DNA from: Streptomonospora salina | GTDB lineage: Bacteria > Actinomycetota > Actinomycetes > Streptosporangiales > Streptosporangiaceae | Direction: 5' to 3' | Assembly (NCBI RefSeq): GCF_014204715.1 | Contig: NZ_JACHLY010000001.1 | Location: 3,060,501 to 3,124,500 of the forward strand | DNA length: 64,000 nucleotides | Shown here: positions 42,789-50,719 of the stretch, piece after piece | How the letters are laid out: every line of letters begins with the position of its first letter | How positions within the stretch are numbered: the stretch's first letter is position 1 | The notes under the pieces: model-generated | Databases searched by the model: none | What the model was told of the DNA's origin: nothing | The model's input: the letters and a program-made list of their open reading frames with translations, nothing else | Translations under genes and position numbers: made by a program

Positions 42789-42829
42789 GGCCCCGGGGAG
42801 GGCGGACCCGCCGTCCCCGCCCCGGGGCC
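42789..42829. terminator. Bidirectional terminator between gatD and the GIDE-domain gene
   Basis: A 10-bp stem (42789-42798 with 42820-42829), extended by three more pairs after one mismatch, lies between convergent genes. Confidence 0.65.
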
Positions 42830-42894
42830 GGAAACGGCGCGGGGGAGCGGCGGCGAAGCCCCCGGGAACCACTCGGCACGGGGCGATCCGCGGG

Positions 42895-43671
42895 CTAGCC
42901 CAGAAGCAGCGCGAACACCAGCAGGACCAGGGCCACCGGCAGCGCCGTGAAGCCCACGACCTCCTTGCTCCGGTCCTCGCGGATCAGTTCCTGCTCGGTG
43001 TGGGTGGAGATCGTCAGCGGCTCCTCCTCGGAGCCCATGAGCACCACGCCGCCGTCGTCCGTGCGGTGCGGAAAGGCGCGCAGGAAGATGCGCTCGCCGG
43101 GGTGGATCACCCATTCGCGGAACGAGCAGCCGGGCGTCAGCGCCGCCGGACCGGCCACCTTCGTGCCGGCGGTGCGGGCGTCGGGGTCCTCCTCGTCCGA
43201 GTGGGGCGGGGACAGCGCGTCGGCGGGTGGCACCGTGCCCTCGGCGAAGCGGTCGTGGACCAGGTCGGCGTGCTCCACCGTGAGCCAATGCGGCCGGCAC
43301 TCGGCCGAACCGGTGACGTCGGTGAGCGCGAACGGCTGATGGGAGTGCAGATCGAAGACCGGGCTCAGTTCCAGCCGGTCGCCGGTCTCGTCCGAATAGC
43401 GGTGGTGCACCACCTCGACCCGGAACCATACGCACTCGGTCTGCGAGTACGGCGAGGTCAGCAGCCCTTCCGGACCGGCAGCGGCCTGCGCCAGGACCTC
43501 GGCCCGGGTCGGAAGCGCCTCCACCTCGGCCAGGCTGCCCAGCGGGTAGTTGGGCGTCGTCTGCAGCTTGAGCCGGTGGGAGCGCGCCTTCATGGCGCGC
43601 CACCACAGGAAGGCGCCGACGCCGACCAGGAGCAGCGTGATCAGTTGGAGAGTTTCTGCCACTTCGTCCAT
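42895..43671 (-). CDS. GIDE-domain membrane protein (MULAN-like fold, no RING)
   Basis: A 258-residue protein with N-terminal (about residues 8-25) and C-terminal (about 240-257) membrane helices flanking a GIDE domain. It has SPYSQTECVWFRVEVVHHRY, a CSFREWVIHPGERIFLRAFP motif and GSEEEPLTISTHTE, the pattern shared with mitochondrial MULAN/MAPL and bacterial homologues. There is no RING finger, so it is not an E3 ligase. The role is unknown, probably envelope stress or membrane organisation. A second GIDE-type gene lies at 46207. Confidence 0.75.
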   Translation of the reverse strand: MDEVAETLQLITLLLVGVGAFLWWRAMKARSHRLKLQTTPNYPLGSLAEVEALPTRAEVLAQAAAGPEGLLTSPYSQTECVWFRVEVVHHRYSDETGDRLELSPVFDLHSHQPFALTDVTGSAECRPHWLTVEHADLVHDRFAEGTVPPADALSPPHSDEEDPDARTAGTKVAGPAALTPGCSFREWVIHPGERIFLRAFPHRTDDGGVVLMGSEEEPLTISTHTEQELIREDRSKEVVGFTALPVALVLLVFALLLG

Positions 43672-43919
43672 GTGGAGGTGTCCGATACGCGTCGGTGGTG
43701 AGGGAGCGGCCGGATCACCGACGGCCGAGGGCGCCGCCCATCGGATCGGCGCCCGCGGCGCTCGGCGGGCCGGCCGATGGCACCATGATCGTCCTCGAAT
43801 CCGCCCGCGCGGCGGCGCGCCGCGGGGCTCCGCCGATGGATCCGCAGCAGCAGACTAATGGATCGGCGCCGCGGGATCACCTCGGTGCCGCGATGAGCGA
43901 CCGGGAGCGCGTCCGGCGC

Positions 43920-44948
43920 TCAGGCCGGGCGGCGGCGCAGCCGGATGTCGGCGTTGGCGCCGGTGTCGGGGTCTACGACGACCTCCTGACCCGCGGCGAT
44001 GCCGTCGACGGCGAACTGCGTCTCGACGGGCACGGTCCGCTTGACCAGACCGAGCGCGATCGGCCCCAGTTCGTGGTGGCGGGCCGAGGATCCCGCCACG
44101 CCCACGGACCGGCCGTCCAGCTCGATCGCCGCGCCCCGCTCGGGCAGGCGTTCGACGGTGCCGTCGAGGTGCAGCAGCACCAGGCGCCGCGGCGGGCGGC
44201 CCAGGTTGTGCACCCGGGCGACGGTCTCCTGGCCGGGGTAGCAGCCCTTCTCCAGGTGGACCGCCGGGCCGACCCAGCCCATCTCGTGGGGGATGGAGCG
44301 GTGGTCGGTGTCCACGCCGAGGCGGGGGCGGTGGTCGGCGATGCGGGCGGCCTCGTAGGCCTGCATGCCCGCTGCCCGGATACCGGCGTCGGTGAGTGCG
44401 GAGGCGGCCTCCTCCAGGGAACCGGCGGGCAGGAACAGGTCGGTGCCGGAGTCGGTGCGCCGCACGGGGAGCGCGGCGCCGAGGTCGGGTATCAGGGACA
44501 GTGCGGCCTCGCGGTCGGGGCCGGCGAGGGTCAGCACGGCGCGCGTGTCGCCGAGGTCCTCGATCTCCACCCGGAGCATGAACCGCATGGAGTCGAGGAA
44601 GGCGGCGAGCTCGGCGCCGGCGCCCGGCTCGGTGTGGATCCACACGGCTTCGCCGTCCTCAAGCAGGGACAGGTGGAAGCGGATGTGGCCCTTGGTGTCG
44701 AGGATCAGCGCCTCGGTAGCGGTGCCGGGTTCGGCGCGGGCCACGTCCTGGCTGGTGAGGTCGTTCAGCCAGCCGAGACGGTCGGGACCGCTCACCCGCA
44801 CGACCCCGCGGTTCCCGCGGTCGATCCAGGCGGCGCTGCGGTCCATCGCGCGGCCTTCCTGTACCGGTTCGCCGTAGTGGGCGGCGACATCGGAGTCGGG
44901 TTCGGCGGCGGCGACGGCACCGGGACGCGTCAGCAACGGCGAAGTCAT
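43920..44948 (-). CDS. ygfZ: Folate-binding protein YgfZ (GcvT-like, Fe-S cluster assembly factor)
   Basis: A 342-residue protein with the diagnostic motif EKGCYPGQETVAR, whose Cys is needed for Fe-S repair in E. coli YgfZ. The GcvT fold includes VVRVSGPDRLGWLNDLTSQD near residue 50. The ATG at 44948 was chosen because the upstream in-frame stretch is Arg/Ser-rich. It starts only about 135 bp from the small plus-strand element at 45085-45290. Confidence 0.92.
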   Translation of the reverse strand: MTSPLLTRPGAVAAAEPDSDVAAHYGEPVQEGRAMDRSAAWIDRGNRGVVRVSGPDRLGWLNDLTSQDVARAEPGTATEALILDTKGHIRFHLSLLEDGEAVWIHTEPGAGAELAAFLDSMRFMLRVEIEDLGDTRAVLTLAGPDREAALSLIPDLGAALPVRRTDSGTDLFLPAGSLEEAASALTDAGIRAAGMQAYEAARIADHRPRLGVDTDHRSIPHEMGWVGPAVHLEKGCYPGQETVARVHNLGRPPRRLVLLHLDGTVERLPERGAAIELDGRSVGVAGSSARHHELGPIALGLVKRTVPVETQFAVDGIAAGQEVVVDPDTGANADIRLRRRPA

Positions 44949-45084
44949 ACCTCCGATGGTATGCGCCGCTGCGGCACTTCGGGGGTGCGGCGCCGGCCGG
45001 AACGGCCCGCGTCGGCGACCCCGCCCGCCGGAGGCCCGCGATCGGAAAACGGACAAAGCAGGACAGGCGACGCATGAAAAGTGT

Positions 45085-45114
45085 TTGCCCCGCGCTTCGC
45101 GGCCGCCGTAGTGT
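45085..45114 (+). promoter_or_regulatory. Promoter of the 45-kb small transcription unit
   Basis: TTGCCC (45085-45090) and TAGTGT (45109-45114) are separated by 18 nt, close to the vegetative actinobacterial consensus TTGACN/TANNNT. Transcription would start near 45121, just ahead of the Shine-Dalgarno. Confidence 0.55.
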
Positions 45115-45126
45115 CGAAGGCACGCA

Positions 45127-45141
45127 GGAAAGGAGGTGGTC
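45127..45141 (+). promoter_or_regulatory. Extended Shine-Dalgarno sequence
   Basis: GAAAGGAGGTGGTCC can pair along all 15 positions with the 16S rRNA 3' end GGAUCACCUCCUUUC, with one G-U wobble. It ends 6 nt before the GTG at 45148. Such complete complementarity is unusual. Confidence 0.7.
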
Positions 45142-45147
45142 CGAACA

Positions 45148-45186
45148 GTGAAGACGTTCAGGACATGCGAGGTGTCCGTCCGCTAG
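45148..45186 (+). CDS. 12-codon ORF with strong ribosome site (VKTFRTCEVSVR)
   Basis: A GTG-initiated 12-codon ORF ending at TAG (45184-45186). It encodes VKTFRTCEVSVR and sits right after the extended Shine-Dalgarno, which implies real translation. The last codons and the stop lie inside the nested inverted repeats. It could be a micro-peptide, a regulatory leader, or a site of stop-codon recoding, since the in-frame sequence after TAG reads GDTLKRFALANPHRTP. I do not recognise it with certainty. Confidence 0.5.
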   Translation: MKTFRTCEVSVR

Positions 45187-45233
45187 GGCGACACGCTGAA
45201 GCGGTTCGCCCTGGCGAATCCACATCGGACACC
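45171..45233 (+). ncRNA. Nested, mutually exclusive hairpins in the small unit
   Basis: The outer arms GGTGTCCG (45171-45178) and CGGACACC (45226-45233) enclose AGGGCGA (45185-45191) and TCGCCCT (45206-45212). TTCGCC (45205-45210) can instead pair with GGCGAA (45213-45218), so two inner folds compete. The first inner arm overlaps the ORF stop codon. This layout suggests a translation-responsive RNA switch. Confidence 0.5.
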
Positions 45234-45274
45234 CGGATCCCCGGGTCGCCGGGACTTGTCCGTCCGGCGCGACC

Positions 45275-45290
45275 CCGCCGCCCGCGGCGG
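45275..45290 (+). terminator. Terminator-like hairpin of the small unit
   Basis: CCGCCGC (45275-45281) pairs with GCGGCGG (45284-45290). The loop is tight. It would end a transcript of about 170 nt, before the convergent nitrobindin gene's end at 45400. Confidence 0.4.
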
Positions 45291-45399
45291 AGTCACCCCG
45301 GGGATCTGTCCGTGTCCGTGTCCGGGCGCCGAACGCGCCCCGCACTCCCCCTCGCACCCGCCGCCGGACGCCGCGTCCGCGGCGCGCCCGGCCGGCGGA

Positions 45400-45927
45400 T
45401 CACTCGGCCTGCTTCAACTGGGCCGACATGAACGACCGCAGGTCGTGGCCGCGCGCCGCCATATCCCAGGCATAGCCCAGGGTCTCGCGCTCCTCGCCGA
45501 ACAGGCCGTACAGCCGCTTGCCCGCCGTCACCTGCTCACCGGTCTCGGTGCGCACCACGGCGTCGGTGGTCAGCTCCACCCGGCTCGCGAAGACCGTGCC
45601 GAGGTAGAGCTCGCTGTAGCCCTCGGGGTGGCTGATCAGCGCCTCGACATGGACCGGGGGCGTGTCGTCGGCGGGCTCCCCGGCCGGTGCCGGGCGGCAG
45701 CGCCAGTATCCGGACTCCGTGGTCCACAATTCGTCCAAGGATCCGTCGGCGGTGAGCTTCCACACTCGGCTGCGGTAGCCGAGGTAGGGCCCGCCCTCGT
45801 CGGTGAACTCCACCTCCTGGCCGAACTGGAACTCGTCCATCTCGGCGTATCCGGCGACGCCTACCCCCTCCCAGCGGCCGATCAGGAAGGACAGCTTCTC
45901 AAGATCGCGGTGCACCTCTGACTGCAT
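45400..45927 (-). CDS. Nitrobindin-like heme-binding beta-barrel protein (FABP family, DUF1794)
   Basis: A 175-residue protein with the nitrobindin/THAP4 signature: LSFLIGRWEGVGVAGY near the N-terminus, YLGYRSRVWKL, and a late LGYAWDMAARGHDL segment near the heme-iron His position. Bacterial and human nitrobindins bind ferric heme and can isomerise peroxynitrite. The ATG at 45927 is followed by MQSEVHRDLEK. Neighbouring ygfZ is also a redox or Fe-S protein. Confidence 0.88.
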   Translation of the reverse strand: MQSEVHRDLEKLSFLIGRWEGVGVAGYAEMDEFQFGQEVEFTDEGGPYLGYRSRVWKLTADGSLDELWTTESGYWRCRPAPAGEPADDTPPVHVEALISHPEGYSELYLGTVFASRVELTTDAVVRTETGEQVTAGKRLYGLFGEERETLGYAWDMAARGHDLRSFMSAQLKQAE

Positions 45928-46206
45928 GGTGTCCGAGCGTAGCCGCTCACGGACGCCCGAGTGACACCGCGTGTTCGTCCCGCAGGGCCCCGGCTCCAGC
46001 CGGTGTTAACGGCCCGGTCTCTCCCGTCAGGTATTACGGTGTTCACTCGCACGAGTCGCGGGGACGCGGGCGATCGCGGTGGGCGATCGGGAACGTCCGC
46101 CCGCCTCCGCCGAACCTGGTAAAGAAGATGCCGGTGCCGCGGCGCCGTCGCCGACGGCAGCCGACGCGGCCCGTATCACCGACGAATCGAAGAGAGGCGG
46201 CCTGGC

Positions 46207-46992
46207 ATGCTGGTCATCGGGGTGGCCCTCCTGCTCGGCGCTGCGATCCTCGCGCCGCTGGCCGTCCGCGCCCTGCGCCGCCGGCTGAGCCGGCGCGACG
46301 CCGACGACGTGTGCCCCCGCGCCCTGGCCGAGCAGGCCGGCAGCGACGTCAGCGTCTCCGGGGTCGCGGTCGCGGGTCCCCAGGGCCCCGTCGAGTCCCG
46401 TCTCGCCCGCACCGACTGCGTCTGGCACGGCCACGAAGTGCTGCGCCACTACTGGTCGCTGACCGAGGACTCCGGGAGCGGCGAACGGGTCCGGACGCGC
46501 GCCTGCGACTCCATCGCCGACTACGGAGGCGCCGACATCCTGGGCCTCACCGGCAGCGTCGCCGCGGCCCGGCGCAACCGCCCCCCCGTGCTGATCGATC
46601 CCGAGGACGCGGCGTTCTCCGGCGCCGACCTCTGCCTGCAGCGGGTCGTGGGCCGGCCCCAGCGCGGCGTCCCGGCCCCCGCCGACGACCTCCTGCCGCG
46701 CGTCAAAGGAAGGATCTCGGGCCTGTTCCGCGGCGAGACCATCGAGTTCGAGTACCGCGAGTGGGTTCTGCGGCCGGGCGACCCGATCACCGTGCACGGC
46801 CGGGTGGAGCTGCGCGACGGCCGACCGGTCCTCACCGCGCCGCCGGACGGGCGGCTGCGCATCGAGCGCCGCCGCGACGACGACGATCGGGAGCGGCGGC
46901 CGGGCTCCGGTGCCGCCGCGCTGCTGCTGGGCGGATCGACCGTGGTCGCGGCGTGCGCGGGCGTGCTGCTGGTCCTCGCCGGAACCGCCTGA
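46207..46992 (+). CDS. GIDE-type membrane protein, second copy
   Basis: A 261-residue protein with N-terminal (about residues 2-22) and C-terminal (about 238-260) membrane helices. Between them it shows VSVSGVAVAGPQGPVES, DCVWHGHEVLRHY and EFEYREWVLRPGDPITVHGR. The last motif parallels CSFREWVIHPGERIFLRA in the gene at 42895, so the two are diverged paralogues. It also has SGADLCLQRVVGRP. No RING domain is present. The function is unknown. It precedes the DsrE gene by 124 nt. Confidence 0.65.
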   Translation: MLVIGVALLLGAAILAPLAVRALRRRLSRRDADDVCPRALAEQAGSDVSVSGVAVAGPQGPVESRLARTDCVWHGHEVLRHYWSLTEDSGSGERVRTRACDSIADYGGADILGLTGSVAAARRNRPPVLIDPEDAAFSGADLCLQRVVGRPQRGVPAPADDLLPRVKGRISGLFRGETIEFEYREWVLRPGDPITVHGRVELRDGRPVLTAPPDGRLRIERRRDDDDRERRPGSGAAALLLGGSTVVAACAGVLLVLAGTA

Positions 46993-47116
46993 ACCGGCGC
47001 CCCCGGACCGCCCGGACCTGCCCGGACCTGCCGGACCTGCCGAGCCGCGTGCTCCGGCCCGGTCGGTCCCGGCGGCCCGGACCCGCCCGCTGCCCGGTGC
47101 CGCTAGGCTGGCCCGC

Positions 47117-47479
47117 ATGAACCGCACACTGGTGATCAAGGCCACTTCCGGGGAAGAGGACCCCGAACGCTGCAACCAGGCGTTCACCGTGGCCGCGGCC
47201 GCGGCGGCCGCCGGAGTCGACGTGTCGCTGTGGCTCACCGGAGAGGCGGCCTGGTACGCCGTCCCCGGCCGCGCCGCCTCCTTCCGCCTCCCCCACGCGG
47301 CACCGCTGCCGGATCTGCTGGAAGGCGTGCTGGCCGCCGGCCGGGTGACGGTCTGCACCCAGTGCGCCGCCCGGCGCGACCTCACCGCGCAGGACCTGAT
47401 CGACGGCGTCCGCATCGCCGGCGCGCCCGCCTTCGTCGAAGAGACCCTCCAAGACGGGGCCCAGGCGCTGGTCTACTAG
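47117..47479 (+). CDS. DsrE family protein
   Basis: A 120-residue DsrE/F-like protein with VIKATSGEEDPERCNQAFTVA, GVDVSLWLTGEAAWY and a VTVCTQCAARRDL cysteine pair. DsrE-fold proteins take part in sulfur relay or protein-protein contact; the substrate is unknown. The ATG at 47117 follows a short GC-rich gap. It converges with gpmA over a perfect terminator. Confidence 0.87.
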   Translation: MNRTLVIKATSGEEDPERCNQAFTVAAAAAAAGVDVSLWLTGEAAWYAVPGRAASFRLPHAAPLPDLLEGVLAAGRVTVCTQCAARRDLTAQDLIDGVRIAGAPAFVEETLQDGAQALVY

Positions 47480-47563
47480 CGCTGCGCCCCCGTCGGCGGG
47501 ACCACGGTCCGGCGGGGCGACGCCCGCGAACCGGTGCCCCGGGGTCGGGGAGCCCGGAATGCG

Positions 47564-47597
47564 ACGGCCCCCTGCACGGGAGCGCGCAGGGGGCCGT
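47564..47597. terminator. Bidirectional terminator between the DsrE gene and gpmA
   Basis: A perfect 12-bp stem (47564-47575 with 47586-47597) with a 10-nt loop lies between convergent genes. Confidence 0.82.
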
Positions 47598-47617
47598 GTG
47601 TCGGGGGCCGGTCGGGA

Positions 47618-48364
47618 CTACTTCTTGCCCTGGTTCTTCACGGCCTCGATGGCCTCCTTGGCGGCCTCGGGGTCGAGGTACTCGCCGCCCGGCTTGCGCG
47701 GGGAGAAGTCCTCGTCGAGGTCGTAGACGAGCGGGATGCCGGTCGGGATGTTCAGCCCGGCGATGGTCTCGGGGTCGACCCCGTCCAGGTGCTTGACCAG
47801 CGCGCGCAGCGAGTTCCCGTGGGCGGCGACCAGCACGGTGCGGCCCTCGGACAGGTCGGGCACGATCGTGTCGTACCAGTAGGGCAGCATCCGGTCGACG
47901 ACGTCGGCGAGGCATTCGGTACGCGGCATCAGCTCGGACGGGAGCTGCGCATAGCGGCGGTCGCCCACCTGCGAGTGCGGGTCGCCGTCGGCGATCTGCG
48001 GCGGCGGGGTGTCGTAGGAGCGGCGCCAGACCATGAACTGGTCTTCGCCGTACTCCTCGCGGGTCTGGGCCTTGTTCTTGCCCTGCAGCGCGCCGTAGTG
48101 GCGCTCGTTGAGCCGCCAGGAGCGCCGGACGGGAAGCCAGGTCAGGTCCGCCTCGTCCAGCGCGAGGTTGGCCGTGCGGGTCGCGCGTTTGAGGACCGAC
48201 GTGTGCACGACGGAGGGGGAGAGGTCGGCCTCGCGCAGCAGCCGACCGCCCCTGCGCGCCTCCTCCTCGCCGGCGGCCGAGAGGTCGACGTCCACCCAGC
48301 CGGTGAACAGCCCTTCGGCGTTCCAGACGCTTTCGCCGTGTCGCAGTAGAACCAGAGTCGCCAT
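47618..48364 (-). CDS. gpmA: 2,3-bisphosphoglycerate-dependent phosphoglycerate mutase
   Basis: A 248-residue glycolytic enzyme interconverting 3- and 2-phosphoglycerate. It has the phospho-His motif [34 protein letters not shown] and the second His in [19 protein letters not shown]. The length is normal. The upstream YbjN gene shares the strand, with a 95-bp gap. Confidence 0.96.
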   Translation of the reverse strand: MATLVLLRHGESVWNAEGLFTGWVDVDLSAAGEEEARRGGRLLREADLSPSVVHTSVLKRATRTANLALDEADLTWLPVRRSWRLNERHYGALQGKNKAQTREEYGEDQFMVWRRSYDTPPPQIADGDPHSQVGDRRYAQLPSELMPRTECLADVVDRMLPYWYDTIVPDLSEGRTVLVAAHGNSLRALVKHLDGVDPETIAGLNIPTGIPLVYDLDEDFSPRKPGGEYLDPEAAKEAIEAVKNQGKK

Positions 48365-48459
48365 GGCAGCCAGCCTAGCGACTCCGCCCCCGCGGAGGCG
48401 CCACAGGCTCGGGGGTCCGCACCGGCCGGGACATCCGCGGACGGCGGCGGCGCCGGGAC

Positions 48460-48978
48460 TCAGGTGCCGGCGGTGCCGCCGTCCTCCTCGACCAGGTGGC
48501 GGAACGCCTGCAGGTTGCGCATGCTGTACCCCCGCCGGTAGCGCCACTCCCACTCCTTGCGGATGGAGGAGGCGAACCCGCGCTCCAACGCGGCGTTGAA
48601 GTTCTCGTCGGAGTAGGTCAGCACGCACCCGAGCAAGCGGTCGACCTCGTCGGGCGTGATCCCCGACAACGGGAGCCGGCCCACGATGTAGACGTCGCCC
48701 GCCTCGTCGGCGGAGAAGGCCATGCCGTACATGGCGTCGTTCTTCTGCAGCAGCCAGCGGTAGAACCCGGCCGCGTTCTCGTCGGGCTGCCGGCAGAAGA
48801 ACGTCTTCACCAGAAGGCTGTGCTCGCCCGCACCGAGCCACACCATCGTGTTGAGCTTGCGCTGCCCGGGCAGTGTGACGACGAAGGACTCGGCGTCGGG
48901 GCGTTCGACGTCGAGGCCGGCTTCCTTGACCGCGGTCTCCACGGCCTCGACGGCGTCGGATCTGGCGCGGGTCGACAT
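48460..48978 (-). CDS. YbjN domain-containing protein
   Basis: A 172-residue protein with the YbjN fold, a type III chaperone-like alpha-beta sandwich. It starts [57 protein letters not shown] and [17 protein letters not shown] fit the actinobacterial family. It is transcribed in the same direction as mshA upstream, 89 bp away. The function is unknown; the mshA-YbjN-gpm order is conserved in actinobacteria. Confidence 0.9.
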   Translation of the reverse strand: MSTRARSDAVEAVETAVKEAGLDVERPDAESFVVTLPGQRKLNTMVWLGAGEHSLLVKTFFCRQPDENAAGFYRWLLQKNDAMYGMAFSADEAGDVYIVGRLPLSGITPDEVDRLLGCVLTYSDENFNAALERGFASSIRKEWEWRYRRGYSMRNLQAFRHLVEEDGGTAGT

Positions 48979-49066
48979 GTACGGGTGACCATCCCTTCGT
49001 AAGCTGCCGGGCGGTGTCGGCGTGCGGCACCGAGCCGCTGGAGCGGACCGGGGGCGTTCCGCGGGG

Positions 49067-50437
49067 CTACTGGCACGAGGCCATCGGGAGCCGTTCGCCG
49101 ACCAGGGTTCCACGGTAGACGTCCAGCAGCCCGTCGACCGTCGCCTCCCAGCCCAATCCGGCCGCGTGGGCCACGGCCGCCGAGCCGAGCGCGTCGCGCC
49201 GGGCCGGCTCCCGGATGAGGCGGTGCACGACCCGGGCGTAGTCGTCGGGGTCGTGGCCGTCGACGAGCACGCCGGAGACGCCGTCGCGCACCGCTGTGGG
49301 CAGCCCGCCCACGCGCGCGGCGACGACCGGTGTGCCGCAGGCCTCGGACTCCACGGCCACCAGGCCGAAGGATTCGGAGTAGGACGGCACCACCGTGGCG
49401 GCGGCGGCGCGATAGAACGACACGAGCTCGGCCCGCGAGCGCGGCGGCTCCCAGCGCACGACGTCGGCGATGCCCAGGGACCGGGCCAGTTCGGCCAGGC
49501 GGCGCGGCTGGGTCTGGTCGCCGCCCGACAGCCCGCCCACGATCGCGACCACCAGTTTCTCGCGCAGCGACGGGTCGCGCTCCAGGAGCGCCGCGGCCGA
49601 GCGCAGCAGCACGTCGGGGGCTTTGAGCCGCTGCACGCGTCCGACGAACAGCAGCAGCTCGGTGTCCTCGGCCAGTCCGATCCGGCGCAGGGCCTGGCGC
49701 CGCGAACCGGGGCTGAAGACGTCCAGATCGACCCCCGGCGGCACGGTGCTGACCCGGAACGGGTCGGCGCTGTAGTGGTCAGCGAGCTGACCCGCTTCGA
49801 CGGGGGTGTTGGCGACGAGGTGGTCGGCGTGGCGCACCAGGTGGTCCTCGCCGCGCACCCGGGAGTCGGGCTCTGCGGTGTCCCCCCGGGCCAGAGCCAG
49901 GTTCTTCACCTTGGCCAGGGTGTGCATCGACTGCACCAGCGGCACGCCCCAGCGCTGCGCGGCCGCCAGACCGGCGCGGCCGGACAGCCAGTAGTGGCCG
50001 TGCACGAGATCGTAGTGGCCGGGTTCGTTGCGCGCTTCGGCCTGCAGCACACCGAAGATGAACGGGCACAGGTAGTGCGCCAGGGCGGTCTTGTCCAATG
50101 CGCCGTAGGGGCCGGCGGGAATGTGGCGGACGGTGACGCCGGGCGCCATCTCCACGACGGGCGGCTGGTCCGGCCGGGTGGCGCGGGTGAAGACGTCGGT
50201 GGCGATCCCCCGGGCGGCCAGGCGCTTGGCGACCTCCACCGTGTAGACGTTCAGGCCGCCGGCGTCGCCGCTGCCGGGCTGCTCCAGGGGAGAGGTGTGC
50301 AGGCTGACCGAGGCGATCCTGCGCGGAAGCGCTCCGCCGGACGCTCCGCTCCCGCCGGCCCGCCCGGGGCCGGCCCGGCCCGCGGCCGGGAAGTGCTGTG
50401 CGGGTCCTGCCTCCAGCGCGTCAGGGGTGTCCGCCAC
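49067..50437 (-). CDS. mshA: D-inositol-3-phosphate glycosyltransferase
   Basis: Starts mycothiol synthesis by joining UDP-GlcNAc to inositol 3-phosphate. The GTG at 50437 follows AAGGGA and gives 456 residues. The GT4/GT-B motifs are SLHTSPLEQPGSGDAGGLNVYT near residue 50 and SYSESFGLVAVESEACGTPVVAARVGGL in the C-domain. An Ala/Gly/Pro-rich N-terminal 40 residues is variable. mshD, the last step of the pathway, lies at 15453. Confidence 0.95.
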   Translation of the reverse strand: MADTPDALEAGPAQHFPAAGRAGPGRAGGSGASGGALPRRIASVSLHTSPLEQPGSGDAGGLNVYTVEVAKRLAARGIATDVFTRATRPDQPPVVEMAPGVTVRHIPAGPYGALDKTALAHYLCPFIFGVLQAEARNEPGHYDLVHGHYWLSGRAGLAAAQRWGVPLVQSMHTLAKVKNLALARGDTAEPDSRVRGEDHLVRHADHLVANTPVEAGQLADHYSADPFRVSTVPPGVDLDVFSPGSRRQALRRIGLAEDTELLLFVGRVQRLKAPDVLLRSAAALLERDPSLREKLVVAIVGGLSGGDQTQPRRLAELARSLGIADVVRWEPPRSRAELVSFYRAAAATVVPSYSESFGLVAVESEACGTPVVAARVGGLPTAVRDGVSGVLVDGHDPDDYARVVHRLIREPARRDALGSAAVAHAAGLGWEATVDGLLDVYRGTLVGERLPMASCQ

Positions 50438-50719
50438 TGCTCGATTCCCTTCCGGTGCTGTCCGTCGGTGCGCCCGTGATCCCCGGCGGAGCCGATCGGC
50501 CCGGCCGGCTCCGCACCGGATACGGGGGGTCGGGGAACGGCTGCCGTGCCCGGCGCCCGCGGCACACGGCCGCACACCTCTTCCGCTCAACAGGGGGCGG
50601 GCGCACAGTGTTCCATCATGGCCGCGCAGGGTCGGTGCCTCGGCAGCCGGGGTCGGCTATCGGGCGCGGCGACGCGCGCGGGGGACCGCGGTCGGAAACG
50701 CCTACCGCCGGGGCGGTGA

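Larger units (their letters stand above)
44949..45399. other. Intergenic region housing a separate small plus-strand unit
   Basis: A 451-bp gap between two minus-strand genes. On the plus strand it contains a promoter-like pair, an extended Shine-Dalgarno, a 12-codon ORF, nested inverted repeats and a terminator hairpin (each annotated below). The rest, 44949-45084, must include the ygfZ promoter. I see nothing else. Confidence 0.65.

Noticed and set aside
45081-45431. A 116-residue plus-strand frame across the small unit
   Set aside because: Starts upstream of the likely transcription start and reads a different frame from the strong ribosome site; sequence is Arg/Pro-rich.
45256-45921. A 221-residue plus-strand frame over the nitrobindin gene
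   Set aside because: Antisense shadow of the nitrobindin-like gene.
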